From Candidatus Eiseniibacteriota bacterium (GTDB taxonomy: Bacteria > Eisenbacteria > RBG-16-71-46): a DNA stretch of 5,887 bases. A model generated the notes under the pieces. The model was not told where the DNA came from. It was given only the letters and a program-made list of their open reading frames with translations, and did no database searches. Shown one piece after another: positions 1 to 5,140 of this stretch. The stretch lies in assembly GCA_005893185.1 (NCBI GenBank), contig VBOS01000337.1, positions 1 to 5,887 of the forward strand. Reading direction: 5' to 3'. Each line of letters begins with the position of its first letter. Position 1 is the first letter of the stretch. The position numbers and the translations under genes are program-made.

Positions 1-1
1 C

Positions 2-998
2 CGCGACGCCTCGAACACGGAGTTCCGCTATGCGTTCGATGCGGCCGACGAGCGGCCCAAGCGCGCGACTCGTGGTCTCGCGACGGCGATCGTCCTCATG
101 GACCGCCTCGGCTTGGAGACCACGAATTTCCGAGTGGCACTGATCGCCACGACCGGCACGATCAGCGCCGACATCTTCAAGTGGAAAGTGCTCCTCGGTG
201 TGCTGAAGGCGCTGGGGGGATCGCATTCACCTTCCTCGGGTTCCGCGCGCTATCGAACCTGGCGCGCCGCATCGTGCGCCGGGCCGTCGGTTATTCCCGG
301 CTCTCCGCGCTCTTGCGCGACACGGTGATTCGCCTCACGGGGACCGCCGTCATGGTGATCGGGTTCGCCGTGATCCTGACGCAGCTCGGCGTGCACGTCG
401 CGCCGCTGCTCGCCGGACTCGGGATCGCCGGATTCGCCGTCGGCTTCGCGATGCAGAACACCCTGTCGAACTTCGCCGCCGGAGGAATGATCCTGGGGAA
501 CCAGCCGTTCGACATCGGGGACGAGATCGAGGTGGCAGGCGTGTTCGGAATCGTGAAGCGCATGACCCTCGTCTCCACCACGATCCTGACACCCGACAAC
601 CAGACCCTCATCATCCCCAACAGCACGGTCTGGGGCGGGGTCATCCGGAACCGGACCGCCCAGCCGACGCGGCGCGTCGACTTGGTGTTCAGCATCGACT
701 ACGGGGACGACATCGAAAAGGCCGAGAGATCGCAGCTGCGCAGGAGCACGTCCTGAAGGAGCCCGTGCCCGTGATCAAGCTGCACCAGCTCGCAGACTCG
801 TCGGTCAATTTCGTCGTCCGCGCCTGGACCGCGAAGGAGCGCTACTGGGACGTCTACTGGGACCTGACGCGCGCCGTGAAGCTGCGCTTCGACCAGGAGG
901 GCATCACGATTCCGTTCCCGCAGCGGGAGCTGCACGTGAACGTCGGGAAGGGCGGAGGCGGCAGCGTGACGGTGGGAGATACGCAGCGCAAGACGTGA
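2..998 (+). pseudogene. MscS-family mechanosensitive ion channel, 5'-partial, broken by two frameshifts
   Basis: Small-conductance mechanosensitive channel of the inner membrane, which in this family opens under membrane tension to release solutes. The gene enters from the left edge and uses three frames. Positions 2-219 (first frame) encode an N-terminal part including LGLETTNFRVALIATTG. Positions 220-726 (second frame) carry the MscS core: a hydrophobic helix around 319-393, the Gly/Ala-rich pore helix around 403-489 (LGIAGFAVGFAMQNTLSNFA), then the beta domain with QPFDIGDEIEVAG and IIPNSTVWG. Positions 726-998 (third frame) give the C-terminal domain with PVIKLHQLADSSVNF, YWDVYWDLTRAVK and IPFPQRELHV. 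The joined product reads continuously as one family member, with LGG-IAF at the first break and KAE-(R)-IAAAQEH at the second. Each shift equals one missing base. The family assignment is strong. Whether this is a true pseudogene or a sequence error cannot be settled here. No start codon is in the window. Confidence 0.85.
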
Positions 999-1121
999 CG
1001 GCTGGCATCGACGAGCGCGCCGCGCTGGGCCGCGCCATGGCTTGGCTGCCCGGCGACACTCTTTCGTCTGCGATTCCGAGCAGGGCCTGGATGCTGGCGG
1101 GTCGTGGTCCCGGTTCTCGTC

Positions 1122-2099
1122 TCAGCCGTCGCGCGCCTCCTCGATGGCTCCCGACCTTCGCTCCGGCTCCTGCGGCCGCACCATCAGCGTCTTCTCGCGC
1201 TCGCTCACCGCGAGCCCGGCCGGGGCCTTGCGGGGCTTCCGCACGTACTTCTTGCGCGTGACGATCACAGGCACCTTGCCGGCGCTGCGCGCCTGGGAAT
1301 AGTACGCGGCCCACGCCGCGACCTCCTCCAGCGTCTGCTTGGACGGCTCGTTCTTGCCCTTGCCGCGGCGCAGCACGACGTGCGAGCCGGCCGCGCCGTG
1401 GACGTGGAACCAGTAGTCCTCGGGGCGCGCGAGACGGTGGGTGACGTAGTCGTTGCCTTCGTTGGTGCGGCCGATCAGCACCTCCCAGCCCTCGCGGCTC
1501 TTGAGCCGCCGCGGCTGGAGCCGGGCCGACGGCGCGCGCGCCTCGCCGGCCGCGACCCGCGCGAGGCTCGGCGCTCGCGCGGCGCCGCCTCGCTCCGCGT
1601 CCGGTCGCACCCCCGGCGGCAGCTTCGCGGCAGCGGCGTCGAGCGCGCGCAGGAGCGCGGGCGTGATGTCCTGCTCCCCGGCCGGCGCGAGCCTGGCGAG
1701 CAGCACGCCGAGCGCATGGGCCTCGGCCTCGGCCGCCGCGATGCGCGGCGGGATCTCGCCGAGCGCGCGCTCGGCCTTGGCCGCGCGCTTGAAGTAGCGC
1801 GCGGCGTTGGCCTGGGGGTTGAGCGCGGGATCGAGCGCGATCTCGAGCGTGCGGGCGGGCTCGTGCGGGTCGGGCAGCGCCACCGAGCTGGCGCGCGCCG
1901 GTACCTGGCGCAGGTAGGCGAGCAGCGCCTCGCCGAAGCGGCGCAGCAGAGGGGCGCGCTCGGCATCTGCGAGGTCGCCATTTAGCGCCTCCACCTTGCG
2001 CGCGAGCCGGCGATGGTAGCGGCGCAGCGCGCGCACGATCTCGAGCGCGCGCTCACGCTCGGGCGATGGCGGGGGTGCGGTCTCCGAGGCGGGGGTCAT
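1122..2099 (-). CDS. Short NFACT-family protein (coiled coil plus NFACT-R RNA-binding domain, no NFACT-N)
   Basis: A 325-residue relative of RqcH/Rqc2 (fibronectin-binding protein A-like, DUF814). In full-length bacterial RqcH the family binds stalled 50S subunits and directs alanine tailing of stuck chains. Residues about 14-63 form a basic helical segment with FGEALLAYL. Residues 85-103 carry the conserved LDPALNPQANAARYF block, followed by a coiled coil to about 137. Residues 138-200 are Ala/Arg/Pro-rich linker. Residues 203-310 are NFACT-R, with GWEVLIGRTNEGND, DYWFHV, GSHVVLR, AAYYSQAR and a basic RKKYVRKPRKAPAG stretch. RqcH is usually about 550-580 residues; the N-terminal NFACT-N domain is absent here. 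The frame stays open to 2405, but that extension is Arg-rich, unlike NFACT-N, and overlaps the divergent gene, so I chose ATG 2099. No Shine-Dalgarno precedes it, and a promoter-like -10 lies 8 nt upstream. It is convergent with the channel gene. Domain call is sure; function in tailing is doubtful. Confidence 0.88.
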   Translation of the reverse strand: MTPASETAPPPSPERERALEIVRALRRYHRRLARKVEALNGDLADAERAPLLRRFGEALLAYLRQVPARASSVALPDPHEPARTLEIALDPALNPQANAARYFKRAAKAERALGEIPPRIAAAEAEAHALGVLLARLAPAGEQDITPALLRALDAAAAKLPPGVRPDAERGGAARAPSLARVAAGEARAPSARLQPRRLKSREGWEVLIGRTNEGNDYVTHRLARPEDYWFHVHGAAGSHVVLRRGKGKNEPSKQTLEEVAAWAAYYSQARSAGKVPVIVTRKKYVRKPRKAPAGLAVSEREKTLMVRPQEPERRSGAIEEARDG

Positions 2100-2137
2100 G
2101 AAGCGCGAAGCTAAGCGGCTCTTCACGAATCTGCAAA
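2100..2137 (-). promoter_or_regulatory. Candidate promoter of the NFACT gene, possibly leaderless
   Basis: Read on the minus strand, TTTGCA (2137-2132, 4 of 6 to the -35 consensus) and TAGCTT (2113-2108, fits TANNNT) are separated by 18 nt. The -10 element ends 8 nt before the ATG at 2099, so transcription would begin at or very near the start codon. This agrees with the lack of a Shine-Dalgarno there. It is a pattern match only. Confidence 0.35.
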
Positions 2138-2267
2138 GGACGCGGCCGGCCGCGAAACCTCCGTCGCCTTCGCTCGTCCATGAGCGTGTGGGTCGAGGTG
2201 GCGCTGACCGGCGTAACCAGGGAGCATGATCCGCCGGGGAGCGCGCCCCGACCCTGCTGGCCGGCGC

Positions 2268-2275
2268 AGGAGGAG
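2268..2275 (+). promoter_or_regulatory. Strong Shine-Dalgarno that sets the GTG start at 2282
   Basis: AGGAGGAG lies 6 nt before GTG 2282. An in-frame ATG at 2180 would add 34 residues (MSVWVEVALTG onward) but has no comparable site and would bury the signal peptide. The site therefore decides the start of the exported Gly-rich protein. Confidence 0.75.
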
Positions 2276-2281
2276 ATTCGC

Positions 2282-3115
2282 GTGACGACCGATACCATTC
2301 GATCCACGGCCGCCCGCGCGCGCGGTGCAACCGCGTTCGCGCGCGGCGCAACCGCGTTCGCTCGTGCCGCTGCGCTCGCCCGCGCCGCCGCGGCGGTGCT
2401 CGCATCGATTGCGTTGCTGGCGCCCACCCGCACAGCTGCCAGCCCGCCGCCCGAGTTCGCGGGGCTCTGGCAGCTCGACGTCAGGGAGAGCGACACGCTG
2501 CAGCAGAAGCTCGAGACGATGAGGGGCTCGGGGAGCGGCGGAGGATTTCCGGGGGGTGGCGGCTGGCATGGCGGCACGGGTGGCGGTTGGCCGGGCGGGA
2601 TGGGAGGCCACCATGGCGGATACGGGGGCATGCGGGGCGGCGGCGATCACGGCGCGGGTGGCTCGCGCGGGGCGGGCGCCGATTCGACGCGCCGCGCCCA
2701 GATGCAGGAGCTCGCTCAACCGCCGATGTCGCTGCTCATCGAGCCGGGCGACGACACCTTCGTGCTGAGCGAGCGCGGCCGGACGATCGAGGTGCTGGTG
2801 CTCGGAGACGGCGCGACCCCCGGCGCCTCGATCCAGCCCGATGCGCCGCACGTCACAGCTCAGTGGAAGGGGAAGCATCTCATCTCCCAGAGCTTCGGGG
2901 CCGGCGGCGGCAAGATGACACAGGAGATGGAGCTCGAAGATCACGACCGGAAGCTGATCATCCGGACGACACTCGAAGGACGCGGCGGCCGGCCGCCGCT
3001 GGAGCTCAAGCGCGTTTACAACCGCTCCGAGGGCGAAGATGCGGCGCCGGCTCCGCCTTCGGCCGCGGGCACTCAGGCTCAGGCGCCCGCCCTCAGGGAT
3101 TCGAGCCGGCGGTAG
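2282..3115 (+). CDS. Exported Gly/His/Trp-rich protein of unknown function
   Basis: A 277-residue predicted periplasmic or surface protein. Residues 1-28 are Arg-containing, 29-47 are a hydrophobic Ala/Leu segment, and TAAS near 51-54 is a plausible signal-peptidase region. The mature part opens with FAGLWQLDVRESD (59-71), a short 'GxWxLdxxxSD' motif I associate with uncharacterised exported proteins of soil bacteria. Residues 82-134 are low-complexity, rich in Gly with Trp, His, Tyr and Met. Residues 141-255 look like a beta-rich domain: PPMSLLIEPGDDTFVL, a dG-type loop, VTAQWKGKHL, a GGG-containing turn, then strands ending in LELKRVYNR. The tail to 277 is Ala/Pro-rich. No catalytic motif is visible. 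The GTG start follows a strong Shine-Dalgarno. It is divergent from the NFACT gene across 182 nt and followed by a weak hairpin. The export prediction is fairly safe; the function is unknown. His-rich Gly segments could bind metal, but that is speculation. Confidence 0.82.
   Translation: MTTDTIRSTAARARGATAFARGATAFARAAALARAAAAVLASIALLAPTRTAASPPPEFAGLWQLDVRESDTLQQKLETMRGSGSGGGFPGGGGWHGGTGGGWPGGMGGHHGGYGGMRGGGDHGAGGSRGAGADSTRRAQMQELAQPPMSLLIEPGDDTFVLSERGRTIEVLVLGDGATPGASIQPDAPHVTAQWKGKHLISQSFGAGGGKMTQEMELEDHDRKLIIRTTLEGRGGRPPLELKRVYNRSEGEDAAPAPPSAAGTQAQAPALRDSSRR
2324..2365 (+). repeat. Two-copy 21-bp tandem repeat in the signal region of the Gly-rich protein
   Basis: Units 2324-2344 and 2345-2365 match at 18 of 21 bases; the differences are all silent. 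Each encodes GATAFAR (residues 15-21 and 22-28). The duplication keeps frame and lengthens the positively charged part of the signal peptide. Confidence 0.85.
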
Positions 3116-3121
3116 GCTCCT

Positions 3122-3134
3122 GGGGCCACGCCCC
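3122..3134 (+). terminator. Weak hairpin just after the Gly-rich gene
   Basis: GGGGC-CAC-GCCCC forms a perfect 5-bp GC stem with a 3-nt loop, starting 7 nt after the stop codon. No T-run follows, so it is at best a weak or factor-assisted terminator, or an mRNA 3'-end stabiliser. Confidence 0.3.
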
Positions 3135-3229
3135 GATCGACGACTTGCGGTCGCGCGCGGCATCGCTCGGCAGCCAGGGGGTGCGCCGGTGCCGCGCCAG
3201 GCCATGTCAATTCCCGGACGCGAAAGGCC

Positions 3230-3260
3230 TTGATCCGCTCCCTCCCTCTGTCGTTAACAT
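3230..3260 (+). promoter_or_regulatory. Weak promoter candidate upstream of the small exported peptide
   Basis: TTGATC (3230-3235) and TAACAT (3255-3260) are 19 nt apart, which is longer than ideal. The local sequence is the least GC-rich stretch before the ATG at 3293. The resulting leader would be about 25 nt and would include the GGGAGGA Shine-Dalgarno at 3282-3288. Confidence 0.3.
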
Positions 3261-3292
3261 GGTGGGGAGCCATTCGTGAACGGGAGGACCCC

Positions 3293-3514
3293 ATGAGCGC
3301 ATCATCGCTCCCATTTGCTTCCTCGAGCGTTCGGACATCCATCGTCTCTCGCGGCCGCGGCCGGTCGCGAAGGTTCGCGGCCGTCATCTTCCTCATCGGG
3401 CTCGGCATCCTCACCGCCACCTCGCTGCTGGCGGCCGGCGACGAGTGGCCGCTGGCGAGGGCGCGCGAGCATGCGTCGCCCGTGAATTCCGACCCCGGCG
3501 ATCCCCACTGCTGA
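3293..3514 (+). CDS. Small membrane or exported peptide, unrecognised
   Basis: A 73-residue protein I do not recognise. Residues 1-27 are Ser-rich then basic (RGRGRSRR at 20-27). Residues 28-47 are a clear hydrophobic helix (FAAVIFLIGLGILTATSLLA). Residues 50-73 are a short polar tail ending in Asp-Pro-His-Cys. It could be a signal peptide cleaved after LAA or AAG to release a peptide of about 24 residues, or a single-pass membrane protein with its tail outside. There is only one cysteine, at the last residue, and it is not in a lipobox. The ATG at 3293 is chosen because GGGAGGA (3282-3288) lies 4 nt before it; an upstream ATG at 3230 has no such site. The stop lies 24 nt before the zinc-ribbon gene and in the same frame, so the two are probably co-transcribed. 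Being real is supported by the Shine-Dalgarno plus the coherent N-basic/hydrophobic layout. Confidence 0.6.
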   Translation: MSASSLPFASSSVRTSIVSRGRGRSRRFAAVIFLIGLGILTATSLLAAGDEWPLARAREHASPVNSDPGDPHC

Positions 3515-3538
3515 CGGGCGGGGCGCAGGCTCTTCACG

Positions 3539-3988
3539 ATGCCCTCGCTCCAGTGCCACTTCTGCGGCGCGCCGGTCGCGATCGGCGAGCCGATCCCGCG
3601 CGACGGCGAGTGCGAGTCGTGCGGCCACGACCTGCGCTGCTGCCGCAACTGCCGGCACTGGGATCCGCGCTACAACAACGAGTGCGCGGAGACGATGGCG
3701 GACCCGGTCGAGGACAAGACGCGCCGCAACTTCTGCGAGTACTTCTATTTAAACCGCGCGCCCTTCGCCGCGGCCGCGCCGACCCAGGCACACGAGTCCG
3801 ATGCTCGCTCGAAGCTCGCGGGCCTCTTCAAGGGCGCGCCGCCGCAGGAGTCGGGCACCCGCGAGAAGCGCGGCAAGCTCCTCGGCGATCGACCGCCATC
3901 TGCGAAACGATCGGACGCGCTCGAGCGGCTCGACGCGCTGTTTCGCAAGAAGTCGGATCCGGAGAACGAAAAGAAGGCCGACGAGTAG
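3539..3988 (+). CDS. Cys-rich zinc-ribbon protein of unknown function
   Basis: A 149-residue probable cytosolic metal-binding protein. Cysteines fall at 6, 9, 25, 28, 34, 35, 38, 49 and 66: CxxCG, then CESCGHDLRCC, CRHWDPRYNNEC, and NFCEYF. This fits two zinc-binding sites. The block 'CG-DLR-C-NC-D-N-C-E-V-DK-NFC-YF' is one I know from uncharacterised bacterial proteins. From residue 75 on the protein is charged and likely disordered, with two short amphipathic segments of similar shape, SKLAGLFKG (about 90-98) and ALERLDALFRKKS (about 126-138). It starts 24 nt after the small peptide gene without a strong Shine-Dalgarno, so translation may depend on the upstream gene. No DNA- or RNA-binding domain beyond the ribbons is visible, and I assign no function. 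Confidence 0.85.
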   Translation: MPSLQCHFCGAPVAIGEPIPRDGECESCGHDLRCCRNCRHWDPRYNNECAETMADPVEDKTRRNFCEYFYLNRAPFAAAAPTQAHESDARSKLAGLFKGAPPQESGTREKRGKLLGDRPPSAKRSDALERLDALFRKKSDPENEKKADE

Positions 3989-4102
3989 CGAGATTCTCCA
4001 CCTTAGCCCTGTGGCTCGTCGCTTTGAGAGCGGCTCGCGCATCCGTCGCGCGCCCACGCGCCGCACCCGCGCCGAATCGCGCTCGAACGCGGCTCCAGCG
4101 TT

Positions 4103-4131
4103 TTGACTTTTCGCCCCCGCCGACCTACCTT
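4103..4131 (+). promoter_or_regulatory. Sigma70-like promoter of the yicC-gmk-rpoZ operon
   Basis: TTGACT (4103-4108, 5 of 6 to consensus) and TACCTT (4126-4131, fits TANNNT) are exactly 17 nt apart. It stands in a T-rich island after GC-rich sequence and is the best promoter match in the window. Transcription would start near 4138, giving a leader of about 120 nt. The 271-nt gap 3989-4259 holds this promoter and otherwise no clear gene or terminator. Confidence 0.6.
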
Positions 4132-4172
4132 GGCCGCCCCCATCACGCGATCCCGGCGACGCGAGATTCGAG

Positions 4173-4182
4173 GGTCGCGACC
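4173..4182 (+). promoter_or_regulatory. 10-bp perfect palindrome in the yicC leader
   Basis: GGTCGCGACC is a perfect inverted repeat about 35 nt downstream of the predicted transcription start. It could be an operator, but in GC-rich DNA such a short palindrome may be chance. Confidence 0.2.
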
Positions 4183-4259
4183 GTGCCGCGCCGTGCCAGG
4201 GCGAAGCTTTCCGGGATGGCGCGCCGCTCGCGGGGGCCCCTTACCCCAGGAGAGGTCGA

Positions 4260-5138
4260 ATGATCCGGAGCATGACCGGGTACGGCTCGGCCGAGCTGGA
4301 GCGCGAAGGCCAGCGCCTGTCCGCCGAGGTGCGCTCGGTCAACCATCGCTTCTGCGAGGTCTCGATCCGGGCCCCCAAGCTCGTATCGCTCTTCGAGGAC
4401 CAGATCCGCCAGCTCATCCAGGAGCGTTTCTCGCGGGGCAAGATCACGATCGGCATCTCGTGGGGAGGCGTGGGCGAGAGCGGCGAGGTGCTCACCCTCA
4501 ACGTGCCGGTGGTCGAGCGCTACGTCTCCCTGCTCCAGCAGCTCCGCGAGCGCTACCGGCTGGACGGGGAGCTGAGCGTGGGCACGCTCGCCACGCTGCC
4601 CGACGTCTTCACATGGGAGCACACGGCGCTCTCCGACGAGCAAACCTGGACGCTGGTGAAGACGGTGGTGGACCGCGCGTGCGAGAACATGAACGCGATG
4701 AAGGCGCGCGAAGGAGAGGCGCTGGCGCGCGATCTCGAGAAGCGGCTCAGGATCCTGCGCGCGGAGCTGGACCGGGTCGTGGAGCGCGCACCGTTTCGCC
4801 CGAAGGAGGCGAAGGAGCGATTGCAGTCACGCCTCAAGGTGATGCTGGACGACGTGGAGATGGACCCGGCGCGCATCGCTCAGGAGCTGGCGCTGATGGC
4901 CGACCGCCTCGATTGCACCGAGGAGTGCGTCCGGCTCTCGGCCCACATCGACCAGTTCCGCTCCCTCATGGACGGCCCCGAGCTGGCGGGACGCAAGCTC
5001 AACTTCCTGCTCCAGGAGATGAACCGCGAGGCCAACACGATCGGCTCCAAGGCCAACGACGTCGAGATCGCTCACGCGGTGGTCGTGATCAAAGACGAAG
5101 TCGAGCGCCTGCGCGAGCAGGTGCAGAACGTGGAGTGA
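4260..5138 (+). CDS. yicC: YicC family endoribonuclease
   Basis: A 292-residue member of the YicC/YloC family; E. coli YicC is 287 residues, so this is full length. In E. coli the protein is an RNA endonuclease that affects small-RNA stability; the family has a role in RNA turnover. The N-terminus opens with the signature MIRSMTGYG and continues with VRSVNHRF (about 26-33). The C-terminal DUF1732 part has ADRLDCTEECVRLSAHI and the hallmark GRKLNFLLQEMNREANTIGS (244-263) followed by KAND-EI. Charged helices fill the middle, consistent with the known oligomeric, RNA-enclosing fold. ATG 4260 is preceded by AGGAGAGG at 4248-4255. It is the first gene of the operon with gmk (2-nt gap) and rpoZ, an order seen in many phyla. 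Nothing looks truncated. Confidence 0.96.
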   Translation: MIRSMTGYGSAELEREGQRLSAEVRSVNHRFCEVSIRAPKLVSLFEDQIRQLIQERFSRGKITIGISWGGVGESGEVLTLNVPVVERYVSLLQQLRERYRLDGELSVGTLATLPDVFTWEHTALSDEQTWTLVKTVVDRACENMNAMKAREGEALARDLEKRLRILRAELDRVVERAPFRPKEAKERLQSRLKVMLDDVEMDPARIAQELALMADRLDCTEECVRLSAHIDQFRSLMDGPELAGRKLNFLLQEMNREANTIGSKANDVEIAHAVVVIKDEVERLREQVQNVE

Positions 5139-5140
5139 GC

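Noticed and set aside
999..1121. Terminator between the convergent channel and NFACT genes
   Set aside because: The 123-nt gap is GC-rich with several partial inverted repeats but no stem I could pair convincingly and no T-run on either strand.
1104..1985. 293-codon plus-strand open frame opposite the NFACT gene
   Set aside because: Arg/Ala/Leu-rich composition with no family resemblance; it is the GC-driven shadow of a well-supported minus-strand gene.
2180..2281. ATG 2180 as the start of the Gly-rich exported protein
   Set aside because: It lacks a Shine-Dalgarno and would place 34 extra residues before the signal peptide, while GTG 2282 has AGGAGGAG at good spacing.
2100..2405. N-terminal extension of the NFACT protein to a start at 2405
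   Set aside because: The added 102 residues are Arg/Pro/Ser-rich, do not resemble NFACT-N, and overlap the start and signal peptide of the divergent gene.
2053..3205. Minus-strand frames opposite the Gly-rich gene, including a Pro-rich MPPYPPWWPP start
   Set aside because: Pro runs are the complement of the Gly-rich repeat; no ribosome site and no coherent domain.
3445..4215. Plus-strand frame overlapping the zinc-ribbon gene
   Set aside because: Arg/Ala-rich off-frame shadow of a gene with a clear cysteine pattern; only the last 15 codons, outside that gene, were kept as a leader-peptide idea.
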